Assembly: GCA_022457155.1 (NCBI GenBank)
Contig: JAJGOT010000003.1
Span: 1,261,501 to 1,325,500 of the forward strand
Reading direction: 5' to 3'
DNA length: 64,000 nucleotides
Source: Cladopsammia gracilis
Lineage: Eukaryota; Cnidaria; Anthozoa; Scleractinia; Dendrophylliidae
The translations under genes were made by a program, and so were the position numbers. The first letter of the stretch is position 1. The number at the start of each line of letters is the position of its first letter. Shown here one piece after another: positions 37,915-49,943 of the stretch. Below the pieces are notes generated by a model. It was not told the origin of the DNA, did no database searches, and saw only the letters and a list, made by a program, of their open reading frames with translations.

Positions 37915-38265
37915 AGTAGATATAGAAGAAGGGTTCTGGCACACTTTCAAAATCGTAACAAGTTAACACAAAACAGAAATTGACGTCAGTTGACGTTCAA
38001 TTTAGCAATACATGAGATGATTGATTTTCTGCTCGTTCGCATACGTAAAACAAAAACAAGTCAATTAACATGTGTTATGTTAAATTTAACAAAATGGGGA
38101 GGAATTTGATTTTTAATATTTTACGTTCGCGAACGAACAGAAAATTGGGGAACGACAATCATTTTTTGTTGTTGTTGAATTTAACATAAAATAAAATAAA
38201 ATTCTGTTTTGTGTTAATTTGCTACGATTTTGAAAGTGTGCCAGAACCCTTCTTCTATATCTACT
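37915..38265. repeat. Right 351-bp terminal palindromic unit
   Basis: No difference from 19635-19985 was seen on reading both line by line, and it is in the same orientation rather than inverted. Because the unit is itself palindromic at its ends, the element still terminates ...CTATATCTACT. Confidence 0.9.
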
Positions 38266-38271
38266 AACTCA
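38266..38271. repeat. Polinton target-site duplication, right
   Basis: AACTCA, matching 19629-19634. The flank continues gtgcagtaaatacg, as in the unoccupied paralogs. Confidence 0.95.
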
Positions 38272-38727
38272 GTGCAGTAAATACGTGCAACCATTGCCCT
38301 GACTATTTTTAAACGTGTCTATCTTCTAGGAAAAATTATTTACCAATTTTCTTTTTTAAAACTGAACATACCGCAAATCGTGTTCGGTATCGTTTTCACG
38401 ATATATAATTTGTTAATTCTAACAGTAATCATATATTGTAGTGCGTCTCCTTATCCACCTCGTCTTGACCTGGTATCCCAGTTTTAGACAGTCCCCTGTT
38501 TTTCCTAATCCAGGTCGTTACAAGATGTCGAAATCAAGGTGTGTAAGTTAAAAAAATAAAAAGCAATGCAAACCCCGGCGGCGCAGTTTTTTCTCGGAAT
38601 AACAACTTAAACCAGCCCAGTGATTTGACAATCAAACCTGCTTCTCCGAGGTCAGAGGCCAGTTACTGAGTCATAACATCCATTTGGTTGGCTGCTAAAA
38701 TAAGCATGAAAAACAATCATATTTAGA
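38272..38727. other. TRIM copy 3 upstream flank
   Basis: Matches 13897-14260 with a short insertion near 38520-38610. The Polinton therefore sits about 550 bp upstream of this TRIM start codon. No gene. Confidence 0.6.
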
Positions 38728-38822
38728 TTTCTCGGAATCACAAACAATACATGGGGTGTGTTTGATAAGCTCTTCAGTGATTTCACAATCTACGGTCGAG
38801 ACTACGGAGCACATTTTAAACC

Positions 38823-41017
38823 ATGGAATCTCTATTGAAAAACCTAAAAGAACACGTAACATGTTCGATTTGTTTGGATACGTTCACCGAGCCCAAGACA
38901 ATCGCCTGCCTCCACACATTCTGCTGTGAATGTTTGAAGAGACACGCTTTAACAACCCAGCACCAAGGGCAATTTCGCTGCCCCGAGTGTCAGGCACAAG
39001 TTGGCGTCCCTGAAAGCTTTGATCGATTGCCCACTGGTTTTCTACAGAATAGTTTGCTGGGACTTCTCGCTGTACAACAAAGTGGCGATGGAAGTGAGAT
39101 CAGTTGCGGCAACTGCAGAAAAAAGAGCGCTGAGACGAGCTTCTGTTTCAACTGCGCAAAATTTATGTGCCCTGACTGTATAAATGCACATGAACTACTG
39201 AGAAATATCGCTTTTGACGGCCACAAAGTCAGACCAATTAAGCACTTTCAAGCAGAAGACTACGAAGGTTTGTTAAAACGGCAGTCGTTTTGCTCTGAAC
39301 AGTACCACGAGCGAGAAGTAACAAGATTTTTTTGCCTCGAGTGTCAAACTTGTGTTTGTCAGGTTTGCGTGGTCACGGATCACAAGAATCATGCTGTTGA
39401 TCCACTTGACAAGGCAGCTGATCACGAGAAAACCGAAATCATGACGGGAACCGAGCTGATGAAAGAAAAAAACAAAATTTGCAGTGAAGTGGTACGCGAA
39501 TTTGAGCAAACAGTTCTTAATCTGGAAACTGGCATCGCCACCGCTAAACGCGAAGTTTCCCAAGTGGCCGAGCAAATGATCACAAAGATTCGAGAACACG
39601 AGCGGGAGGCCATTACCGCACTCGAAATGACGCGCGTGTCGAGAACTGAGAAATTAAACTCTGTAAAGATACAAGTGCAGTCCTTGGTCAAGCAAATCAA
39701 TCAAGCAATCGAGTTTGCCGACCATCTGGTTAAAAGAAGCTCCAGCTCAGATATTTTGCAAAACAAGAAGTCGTTGAAGCAACGATTTGAACATCTTAAC
39801 AACAGTCCAGTCCCATCACTTCCGGTTACTTCCTTTGTGAAGTTTATCTCTTCTTCTAAGCCAGAGAATTTGACCCTCGGTTTCATAACAACCAATGAGC
39901 CAGTTGCAGAAGGACTAACCAACATTTCCAAGCCGGTGTAGAAGCAGAATTAAACATCTATCCAAACCTGACGAGTGAATTTCAACAGAAAATTCGCGTT
40001 GGCGTTCTCGTGGAACCCGCTGAAAAAGTAGGAAGTTTGATGATTTCTGAAAAAGAAGATGGAAATGTCCTGGTGAAGTTTACACCTAAAGTGCCAGGCA
40101 CTTACAACATTAAAGTGACTTTTAACGCTGGCAATCTTCATCAGAGTATTTTCATTGGACATGTCCAGGTAAAGGAACGACGGCTTCAAGTTGTAGGAGA
40201 GTTGGATTTGAAAGGAGAAACTCTTCAAAATCCATCTGGGATTGCTGTGAACAGTGAAGGGCTGATCGCTGTTGCTGACCACAATGGTAACTGTATCCTG
40301 TTATTCGATAAAGAAGAAAAGTATCTGCGAAAATATGGCTGCAAAGGAAGTAATGTTGGGCAGCTTAACTCTCCAACTGACGTTACATTTGTCAATGACG
40401 ACGAGATTCCAGTTACAGATCTTTTAAATCACCGCATTCAGCAATTTAATGTCAACACTTGGGAAGTTGTGAAAGCTTTTGGAAGGAAAGGGACGGGAGA
40501 AGGCGAGCTTCGGAATCCAACATGCGTTTGTGTGGATGGTGAAGGACGCATTGTTGTTGCCGATTGCTTAAACAACAGAATGCAGGTTTTCACAAAGGAT
40601 GGTGAACCTGTGTTTAGTTTTGGAACAAGTGGATCAGAAAAACTTAACGGTCCCGATGGATGTACTTTTCACGAAAACACCTTCATTGTTTGTGACAGTA
40701 AGAACCACTGCTTGAAAATTTTCGACAAATCAGGGAAGTTTCTGCGTAAGATTGGAGAACAAGGCAAAGGTGACGGACAGTTGCGTTTGCCTAGGAGTTT
40801 ATGCGTTGAAAAAAGTGGCAACCATCACAACATTCTTGTTTGTGACCGTAACAATCAAAGGATTGTACAGTTTACAATGGAAGGTACATTCACTGGAAAA
40901 ACTGTTACTAATCTTCCACAACCTGTTCGAATAGCTACAACACCAGATGGAAGGATTTTAGTCTCCGATTTTAACGCGAAAAAAAAAATATATCGTACAA
41001 TAAATAGCAAAAAGTAA
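38823..41017 (+). pseudogene. TRIM-NHL gene broken by a 1-nt deletion (copy 3)
   Basis: Residues 1-372 (38823-39941) keep RING, both B-boxes, the coiled coil and a conserved start. Compared with copies 2 and 4, one base is missing at about 39919 (aaccaacattt against aacgcaagattt). This gives a stop at 39939-39941 within the linker before the filamin domain. The filamin and NHL parts follow in another frame, open to 41017, with a second indel that changes the last residues. It may still make a RING-B-box-coiled-coil protein lacking NHL, which could act as a dominant-negative partner; otherwise it is a recent pseudogene. Sequencing error is possible but less likely given two separate indels. 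Confidence 0.8.
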
Positions 41018-42777
41018 ATGATATTTAACCTTTAATTGCACTTCAGTTGGAAGACATTGATAATTTCCAGTAGAATCAAGTTAACACAATTTTTAAGTAA
41101 TCATGAGGGTAAAGCACAATGATGATGAGCTAGTGGCCTTTTAAAACAAACTTTAAAAATGCATTAAACGGTTTGTAATTTGCAGAAGTAGTAAAACTTT
41201 AAGTTAACTAAATAGCAATAATAATTAGAATAATATAAGTTACAGTATTCAAAATTCGTTAACGATAAAAATCCAAGTACATAGCGGAATCTTGAGAGAA
41301 AGTAGAAACTTTAAAAACCGATTGAAAATTTTCTGTATTCAAGATTGATTGGCAATCGCTAGCCTTTAAAGCCCCCATAATGATTGGCACTCACATTCTC
41401 CGTGTATTATCAAAGCAAGATCAATCATACAAGTCATGAGAATTAAGGAAATGATCACGAAATATGAACTGCTTTGATATTTAAACAATTTCTCCCAACT
41501 AGAACTACAACAAAAGTATAGAGAACAGCAAGGAGAATTTGTCGATTGACAGAGGAGTTTAAAGGGTTAAGCTCTGGTTCGTTTTAAAAGTCGAAGTCAG
41601 GTTGTTCCAGTGTTAAGTGGTTCTAACACTCAAAGTACGGCCTCCTTCAGAGGTCGTATTATATCGGGGACATAGAAAATTCAAATTTAAAAATCTAGTA
41701 GTCCTTTAGTGGGCGTACAAATTATACTTAACATGACAGGGGTTGGACACGCCATGTCACGTGACTTATAAACAAAATAAGCGCGTGATCCAAATTGTAA
41801 GTTAAACAGTGAAAAGTTAGGCTGTATATTTAAAAGGGTTTATAAGTAGTAAGCTTTTCCAAATGTATTAGTTTATACAGTTTATAAGTTAAACAGTGAA
41901 AAGTTAGACTGTATATTTGATAGCGGTAATAAGGAATAACACGATAAAGTTTTTTCTGGGAGAGGGGGTGTGATATATATATATATATATCCTACCAATC
42001 TATAGCAAATAGTAAAAGAAAATACGTTTACTATTTAATGGACTTTTCATATTTATAACGCAACTTTTTTTGTCCTAAGTAGGGTTAGATACTCCGTATC
42101 ACGTGACTATGATCCGAATGATTAGTTAAATCGTGAAAAGATAAGCGATAAACTTAAAAGTGGAACGCTTTCCGAAATATATAAGTTAATAATCTGCGAG
42201 GCCCCATTTTGTTTTGGTTATTGGGGGGGGGGGGGGGGAAGTGGGTAAGGGATTGTCATATTACTATTATATATCCTACAATAAATGGCAAAAAGGTAGG
42301 TAGTGTTATCAAATAAAGAAGACTTTTTTTTGGACTTAGCAGCGGTTAGACGTTTCATGTCATGTGACTATGATAATTAAAAAGTAAAGACGTTCGTGAA
42401 AAATCGATTGTCAGTAATTAGATTAATTGAATTAGTATAACGGGCGTCTTTATTATCGGTATCCCATTTATTTTAGATCTAAATACCCCGTATCCAATAA
42501 ACTGTATATTCTTCTTAACAAATATGTTGCTCAATATCCCAGAATTTCTTTTCCAGATATCTCTTTTAACCTAAGTTAAATATCGGAATATCCCCATTGA
42601 CCCAGTATCCCACATCCCGATAACCCAAACGAAAATAGTTCTATTACCAATAAAACACCAACAAACCAAACCAACCAATCCGACCGCGAAAAATGGTTGA
42701 ACATAGTGCGACTGCTTTCAGTTTACAAAATGAGGTGTGACACTACCGCTAGGATCATCCTGCCACTCAGCTAGGGT
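41018..42777. other. Spacer downstream of TRIM copy 3
   Basis: Paralogous to 552-2870, with the same order of blocks. A G-run lies at about 42224. No gene. Confidence 0.55.
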
Positions 42778-42784
42778 AATCTTT

Positions 42785-43384
42785 CCCAGCCTGTTAAATC
42801 AATAAAATCGATATCAATCGATGCCAATTAATCGATTGATATTGGAAATCGATGGTCAATCGATGTCGTATGTTTTTTGATAATTCGATTGACCATCGAT
42901 TTACAATAAATTCGATTAATTAACAACATAACAAGACTTACACTGAAAACGGTTTTTGAAGACGCCAAAGCGGAGCTACTAAATCCCTCTGTAAGTGACC
43001 AAGTTGTCTGCGATCATCGGTCACCTTAAAAGCATTGCCACGATCTCCCCTTTTCTTGCTTGCGGAGAAGTTGTCACCAATTACAATAGTAAATGAACAC
43101 TCCTGGTACCCTTTCACAACGACATCGGATATCACAAGGGTAACTTCCAGCTCGCGATGCGGCGTCAGTCTTGACCAGACATTGTGTTCGGAATTTTGTT
43201 ACACAAGCTCCGAGAAAAGACGCAAAAATCGATAAAATCGATAATTTTCGTGACATTTTTTGTGATTATCGATTATGATCATGATCATGATATCAATCGA
43301 TATCAATTAACTAATTTTATTGATTGATATCGATTGATCGATTGGATTTCCGATGATCGATTGTCATCGATTTAACAGGCCGGG
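42785..43384. mobile_element. 600-bp non-autonomous element, 7-bp target duplication
   Basis: The ends CCCAGCCTGTTAAATC and GATTTAACAGGCCGGG are inverted repeats with one mismatch. AATCTTT flanks both sides (42778-42784 and 43385-43391). The paralogous spacer at about 2874 lacks it. The end portions are packed with atcgat/gatatc-type sequence that can itself fold (42805-42910 against 43230-43375). The short frames in the middle (42938-43256) overlap on both strands and do not look like genes. Confidence 0.7.
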
Positions 43385-43391
43385 AATCTTT

Positions 43392-44942
43392 ATGCTAGAA
43401 CCAATAGAACCATTCTCGCACTACAACCTTTCACAAGTGAACTAAAACCACAAAACACATCCCGCTCGGATGATCCGTCGTTTAGAATAAACAGGCTTAT
43501 TGAGTCTCGAATGGATTTAATTCAATACAGTGGAACTTCTACTTTGGGACAACTCTATTAATAACAGTTAAAAGTGACACAAACTTCTTTTGTGCCGACG
43601 AATAACATTTATATAATCTTTGTATCTATTACTTCTATTGAAGGGACACCTCCAGTGAGGGGACTGAGGCAGTTTTTGAGCGTCCCGAACGCTGTTTCAA
43701 CCTCCATAAGGGGACAAATAACGTGCTAATGGGTACTTAAAACCACACCGAAGCAGTTTTTTGGCGGAGTATGCGATGCATACAGGCAACAAACAGTCCT
43801 CCTACCTCATGCACTGAAAAGGCGCACGACAATTTAAGGGATAAGTCATCTTTTCATCAAAAACAAGAAAAGGGCAAGTCAGAATTTAAAGACTTGCCAG
43901 GGGACTTGTCTCCGCGAAATTCACGTCCTAGTTATACAGTAATGTGACATAGCCAGTTGTTTATGTTTCTGCCCGCATTTCAAAATAATTAACAACTATT
44001 CACCGAAGTGGAGGTGGGTAGTGGTGGATATTTACCGAGCCGCGAAGTTGTTTTAGTACATACTGAAACAGTCAGATAATATAACGAAAATGATGCTTTT
44101 TAACTCATTTATTCCTGTCAACGATTACAATTTTCGCGCGCAAATTGCTCGGAGGTGAATAGCACTTGCTATTCCGAGTTTCAGTAGCCAATCAGAGCGC
44201 GCCAACAATGCTATCCACTGTTTCAGTATTTCAGTAAATACTAACAACAAATATAAATTGTATTTTGTACGGTAATGGGTTATTACAGTAATCAACAAGT
44301 GACAAGGAAACACAGAATTTGTACAGTCCAATCCCCACTTTTCCTTGTCCCTCCATTAAGATGACACTTTACCTTGTCCCGAGGGCCAGTATTGGTGAAT
44401 GTGTGCTTTTCTTAGTTAGGTACTAACTGGTGGAGTTCATTCCATTTTGACTTTTTAGGCAATATTTAAGTAATGCGTGGTATGGAGCCCGTAAAATCGA
44501 TGCGAGAGCCGCCGAACCGACTTTGTCGCCGTTCGCGAAAAATAAAAATCTAATCGAACTGAAAGTTATTTTTCTAGAAAGAGTGTACTTAGACCTATAT
44601 TGTGACAAAGTTTGGGGATTTTCGTTTTTTCATTTTGCACCTACAGGCGATATTTACGGACGGCCGCTCTTAACAACGCAACCAATGTGTTGTTGTTAGA
44701 GGAACTTTTATTTCTCGCTGTTGTTAGTTTTGGCGTGTCAGCTATAGCTCTATACCTCCCTCACGGGGGAACTTGTTCCTTTGCTCGGTCCCGCCGAAGA
44801 TTCATCGGAAATTTTAAATTTCCCTCGCTTGTTATAAGCCATTGTTTCACCGTTGATCGTTTTTGCCTTACATGGACAAAAACGATCAAGAATATACAAT
44901 ACCTATTGTTGTCGAATTTGACCCGCTTTTCTTGATACGTTT
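43392..44942. other. Spacer upstream of TRIM copy 4
   Basis: The first kilobase is paralogous to 2880-3600, including the left end of the mariner-type element at about 43528. From about 44400 to 44940 the sequence is not shared with the other TRIM copies. An open frame of 107 codons at 44612-44935 has no recognisable domain. I do not call it a gene. Confidence 0.5.
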
Positions 44943-45018
44943 CTCGGAATCACGAATACATGGGTGTGTTTGATAAACTCTTCAGTGATTTTACAATCTA
45001 CGGAGCACATTTTAAACT

Positions 45019-47193
45019 ATGGAATCTCTATTGAAAAACCTAAAAGAACACGTAACATGTTCGATTTGTTTGGATACGTTCACCGAGCCCAAGACAATCG
45101 CCTGCCTCCACACATTCTGCTGCGAATGTTTGAAGAAACACGCTTTAACAACCCAGCGACAAGGTCAATTTCGCTGCCCCGAGTGCCAAGCACAAGTTGG
45201 CGTCCCTGAAAGCTTTGATCGACTGCCCACTGGTTTTCTCCAGAATAGACTGCTCGGAGTTCTCGCCGTACAACAAAGTGGCGATGGAAGTGAGATCAGT
45301 TGCGGAAACTGCAGAAAAAAGAGCGCTGGGGCGAGCTTCTGTTTCAACTGCGGAATATTCATGTGCCCAGACTGTGTAAATGCACATGAATTACTGAGAA
45401 ACATCGCTTTTGACGGCCACAAAGTCAGACCAATTAAACACTTTCAAGCAGAAGACTACGAAGCTTTGTTAAAACGGCAGTCGTCTTGTTCTCAACAGTA
45501 CCACGAGCGAGAGGTAGCGAGATTTTTTTGCCTTGAGTGTCAAACTTGTGTTTGTCAGGTTTGCGTGGTCATGGATCACAGGAATCATGCTGTTGATCCA
45601 CTTGACAAGGCAGCTGATCGCGAGAAAACCCAAATCATGACGGGAACCGAGTTGATGAAAGAAAAAAACAAAATTTTCAGCGATGTGGTACGCGAATTTG
45701 AGCAAACGGTTCTTAATCTGGAAACTAACATCGCCACCGCTAAACACGAAGTTTCCCAAGTGGCCGAGCAAATGATCACGAAGATTCGAGAACGCGAGCG
45801 GGAGGCCATTTCCGCACTCGAGATGACGCGCGTGTCGAGAACTGAGAAATTAAACTCTGTGAAGATATATGTGCAGTCCTTGGTCAAGCAAATCAATCAA
45901 GCAATCGAGTTCGCCGACAATCTGGTTCAAAGAAGCTCCAGCTTAGATATTTTGCAAAGCAAGAAGTCGTTGGAGCAGCGATTTGAAGATTTTAACAAGA
46001 CTCCAGTCCCATCACTTCCGGTTACTTCCTTTGTGAAGTTTATCTCTACTTCTGAACCAGAGAATTTGACCCTCGGTTTAACCAGTGAACCAGTTGTAGA
46101 AGGTCTAACTCAAGATTTCCAAGCCGGTGTAGAAGCAGAATTAAACATCTATCCAAAACTGACGAGTGAAGTTCAACAGAAAATTCGCGTTGACGTTCTC
46201 GTGGAACCCGCTGAAAAAGTAGGAAGTTTGATGATTACTGAAAAAGAAGATGGAAATCTCCTGGTGAAGTTTACACCTAAATTGCCAGACACTTACAAAA
46301 TTGAAGTGACTTTAAACGTTGGTAATCTTCATCAGAGTATTTTCACTGGACATGTCCAGGTAAAGGAACGACGGCTTGAAGTTGTGGGAGAGTTGGATTT
46401 GAAAGGAGAAACTCTTCATAATCCATATGGGATTGCTGTGAACAGTGAAGGGCTGATCGCTGTAATTGACTGCAACGGTCACTGTATCCTGTTATTCGAT
46501 AAAGAAGGAAAGTGTCTGCGAAAATTTGGCTGCAAAGGAAATAATGTTGGGCAACTTAACTATCCAACTGATGTAACATTTGTCAATGACAGCGTGATTC
46601 TAGTGGTAGATGAGTTAAACAACCGCATTCAGCAGTTTAATGTTAACTCTGGGGAAGTTGTGAAAGCTTTTGGAAGGAAAGGGACTGGAGAAGGCGAGCT
46701 TCAGAATCCAATGGGAGTTTGTATGGATGGCGAAGGACGCGTTGTTGTAGCAGACTGCAAAAACAACAGAATACAGGTTTTCACAAAGGATGGTGAACCT
46801 GTGTTTAGTTTTGGAGCAAGTGGATCTGGAAAACTTAACCGCCCCAATGGATGTACTTTTCACGAAAACATGTTCATTGTTTCTGACGGTCATAACCACT
46901 GCTTAAAAATCTTTGACAATTCAGGGAAGTTGCTGCGTAAGATTGGAGAACAAGGCAAAGGCGACGGACAGTTGGATTGGCTTGGGGGTGTGTGCGTTGA
47001 AGAAAATGGCAACCATCACAACATTCTTGTTTGTGACCGTAACAATCAAAGGATTGTACAGTTTACAATGGAAGGTTCATTCACTGGAAAAACTGTTACT
47101 AATCTTCCACGACCTGTTGGAATAGCTACAACACTAGACAAAAGGATTTTGGTATCCGATTATAGAGCGAAAAAAATATATATCCTACAATAA
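45019..47193 (+). CDS. TRIM2/3/71-type RING E3 ligase with NHL repeats (copy 4)
   Basis: 724 residues, intronless, with the same domain order as copy 2: RING, two B-boxes, coiled coil, filamin domain and NHL propeller. All RING cysteines and the histidine are kept. Differences from copy 2 cluster in the NHL blades (for example VIDCNGHCILLFDKEGKCLR), a short deletion in the linker before the filamin domain and a two-residue insertion (NLHQS) within it. The surface of the propeller has changed more than the catalytic half, which would fit diversification of target binding. AATAAA overlaps the stop codon. Confidence 0.95.
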   Translation: MESLLKNLKEHVTCSICLDTFTEPKTIACLHTFCCECLKKHALTTQRQGQFRCPECQAQVGVPESFDRLPTGFLQNRLLGVLAVQQSGDGSEISCGNCRKKSAGASFCFNCGIFMCPDCVNAHELLRNIAFDGHKVRPIKHFQAEDYEALLKRQSSCSQQYHEREVARFFCLECQTCVCQVCVVMDHRNHAVDPLDKAADREKTQIMTGTELMKEKNKIFSDVVREFEQTVLNLETNIATAKHEVSQVAEQMITKIREREREAISALEMTRVSRTEKLNSVKIYVQSLVKQINQAIEFADNLVQRSSSLDILQSKKSLEQRFEDFNKTPVPSLPVTSFVKFISTSEPENLTLGLTSEPVVEGLTQDFQAGVEAELNIYPKLTSEVQQKIRVDVLVEPAEKVGSLMITEKEDGNLLVKFTPKLPDTYKIEVTLNVGNLHQSIFTGHVQVKERRLEVVGELDLKGETLHNPYGIAVNSEGLIAVIDCNGHCILLFDKEGKCLRKFGCKGNNVGQLNYPTDVTFVNDSVILVVDELNNRIQQFNVNSGEVVKAFGRKGTGEGELQNPMGVCMDGEGRVVVADCKNNRIQVFTKDGEPVFSFGASGSGKLNRPNGCTFHENMFIVSDGHNHCLKIFDNSGKLLRKIGEQGKGDGQLDWLGGVCVEENGNHHNILVCDRNNQRIVQFTMEGSFTGKTVTNLPRPVGIATTLDKRILVSDYRAKKIYILQ

Positions 47194-49943
47194 ATAGCAA
47201 AAAAGCAAAGATATTTAACCTTTAATTGCACTTTAAATTTAAAGACGTTGATACGTTCCAGTAGAATCAAGTTAACACATTTTTTAGTAAAGTAGCGACT
47301 GTATTTCATGAGGGTAAAATACAATGACGAGCGCGAGCACAGTCCAAGCCAAGGTTTCCTTTGAGGTTAAGTTGGCCAAATGAATAAGAAATTGAATTAC
47401 TCGTAATAGGACTATAAATAGCATATTTTAAACAGAAAAAAAGGAAGTAGTAGAACTTGTATTAATTCTGTGTAAATCGCGTGAAAACCTGTATTTGGAG
47501 CCAATGAGGAGTATGTTCTGATAACGAAGCGGTCCGATTTCCTTGCAAAATTTGCAAGACCGGTCAATTTGAAATGTCTCCCCTGAAAGAATGTTGCATA
47601 ATCAAATAAATAGTGTTAAAATTTCAATAATAATCATAATTTTCTGGAGGTAATAAGAATCCATTTCTCGATGTTCGAGTTTCGAACATTCCTCGCGCAA
47701 TTATAAAAAGTCGCTATAAGTAGCGGGAGTACAGTGTAAAAACAAGCACGGTGACCCCCTCTTTTTATTGCATTTTTTCGAATGCCCTAGGCATGTTTAT
47801 CACTGGTACCAAGTTTGAAAAAACGTAAAGTATAAGATCCTTTTCAAGGGAATTACCTTAAACTATTTTTTTAAGTTACAGTATTCAAAATTCGTTAACG
47901 ATAAAAATCACATAGTGGAATATAGAAAGTAGAAACTTTAAAAACCTATTGAAAATTTTCTGTATTCAAGATTGATTCGAAAAGCTTCCGCTTTAAACAT
48001 TTTAACCCCTTAAGCCCCAATAGTGATTGGCACTCACATTCTCCTTGCATTATTAATGCAGAATCAATTATAGAAGTAATGAGAATTAAGAAAATGATCA
48101 CCAAATACGAACTGTCTTGATATTTACACAACGTCTTCCAACTAGAACTAGAACAAAAGTATAGAGAACAGTAGGGAGAATTTGTCTATTGACAAAGGGG
48201 CTTATAAACTCTGGTTCATTTTAAAAGACGAAGTCAGCTTGTTTCAGTCCTGAGTGGTTCTAACATTCAAAGTACAGCCTCCTTCAGAGTTGTTATTATA
48301 GCGGGGACATAGAAAATTTAAATTTAAAAAATCTGGTAGTCCTTACTTATCATGGCAGCTGATAAACACGTCATGTCACGTGACTTAGAAACAAAAAGAG
48401 CGCGTGATCCAAATAATTAGATTTTAGCGCCCTGGTAAAACAGTGAAAAGTTAGGCTGTATATTTGAAAGCGTGAAAAGCCGTGAGCGTACCGAAATGTA
48501 TTAGTAAAAACACAATAAACTTCTTTTAGGAGGGGAAGGTGGGGGTGGGGGCGTGAACTCTGCGATATATCCTACCAATCAATAGCAAGAAGTAAAAGAA
48601 AATACCCTTATTCTTTAATGGAGCTTTCAAAGTTTTTTTGTTCTAACGTTTTTTTGTTCTAAGCAGGGTTAGAAACTCCATGCCACGTGACTGTGATAAT
48701 TAGAAAGAAAGACGTTAGTGAAAAAGCGATTGTTAGAAAAAAAGAGCGATCACAATGATAATGAAAAGCATTAAGCGTTCCGAAATGTATAAAGTTAAGT
48801 TATGCTCCACATGAGAACTATAGCAAACTTCATTGTTCTGCGGCATTGGCTCTTTCCCACATAGAATATCTTTGGTTTCAAGAATAGAGGAGGGGCTGAT
48901 GGTTCATAATTATATTTCATTATAAAAATAAAGAAAATCCATTTGCGTCAGTCAATTTTAGGAAATGCTCGTGCTTAACCAATCAGAATAGCAGAAGACA
49001 ATAGCTAATAATTTTGCTTCTTTGATGAAGTTCCCCAAATACAATATCTTTTAAAACTTGCATGTTGTGCGATTGGGTCTCAAATTACTTGAAACCTTAA
49101 AAACATTAGACAAAATGCACCTTGAACCTTAACTTTTTAGCAGTTTTTGAGTCTAGGCCAATGAGATCACTAGTTGCAACAATGAAAAAAGTTGACATTC
49201 CATCGTGCATGGCCGTTGGCGCTATTCTTCTTATGCGGATCATTGCTTAATAGCTAGTGAGGCTCCAGTTTGAGGGACACGGGGGGGGGGGGGGGGTAAA
49301 GGATCTGCATATTATATCCTGCAATAAATGACAAAAAAGTTAAAGAATAGAAAAGAGCTCAAGAATACACTTTATGGGGGGGGGGGGGGTATGTAAGCTG
49401 TGTCATTGGGTATGTACCACGGAATAGGGTATGGTCTTTTACGCGGCTCAGTCCTTATTTTGGTATTGTGATCCTTTGTTAGGGTTTCTTTTAATTGTAT
49501 AAGCTAAACGTTACAGTACCTAAACGCCCAGCTAAACGAAAAAGATATGGCTATGATGGCGTATTAATGAAACTAGGCTCAGTCTGTATTCTATGCCTAA
49601 TGCTAAACTTTCTATACACAGAAAAGAAATAAAAACGACCTATTTACACAATTCTGAGTTATCGTTTTGCCCTTAAATAGGATGCCAATTTTCGATTTTC
49701 TACCCTTAAATGTGGTCAGGGTTTAAGAACCTTCGCGGAACACACCTATCCTAAATTGAAGGGATAACCCTACCCACCCCCACCCCTTCCCAGGAGCCTC
49801 CTACACAGCCGTTTTCGGGACATCAAACAACCCTTCTCCGCAATGGCGGAGCGTTCTGTAAAAACCCAAAATAACGCGGGGCTGTGTTGGAGACTACGGA
49901 ACGCCAAGCGATAAATGATGACATCGTTATCGTCCATTTTCAG
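47194..49943. other. Spacer between TRIM copy 4 and RASA copy B
   Basis: Partly paralogous to 552-2400 and 41018-42300. From about 49440 to 49943 it is paralogous to 61260-61724. G-runs lie near 49280 and 49378. No supported gene. Confidence 0.5.

Larger units (their letters stand above)
19635..38265. mobile_element. Complete Polinton/Maverick (adintovirus-type) element
   Basis: An 18,631-bp insertion bounded by AGTAGATATAG...CTATATCTACT and a 6-bp target duplication, the classical Maverick signature. It encodes the full Polinton core: type B DNA polymerase, retrovirus-like integrase, A32-type packaging ATPase, adenovirus-type protease, double-jelly-roll major capsid and single-jelly-roll penton. 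It also has a fibre, a PLA2-like domain, a VLTF3-like factor and several small proteins. The genes form a minus polymerase, a plus early-like block, a minus ATPase-fibre block, a plus virion block and a minus right-end block. All core frames are open and the end repeats look identical by eye. Integration is expected from the element's own integrase, and replication from its own polymerase. Confidence 0.97.

Noticed and set aside
19635..38265. Bacterial or phage contamination because of the tail-fibre-like protein
   Set aside because: Target duplication, paralogous empty sites and Polinton core genes place the element in the animal genome.
38266..41017. Idea that the Polinton insertion broke TRIM copy 3
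   Set aside because: The insertion lies about 550 bp upstream of the start codon; the gene is broken by an unrelated 1-nt deletion.
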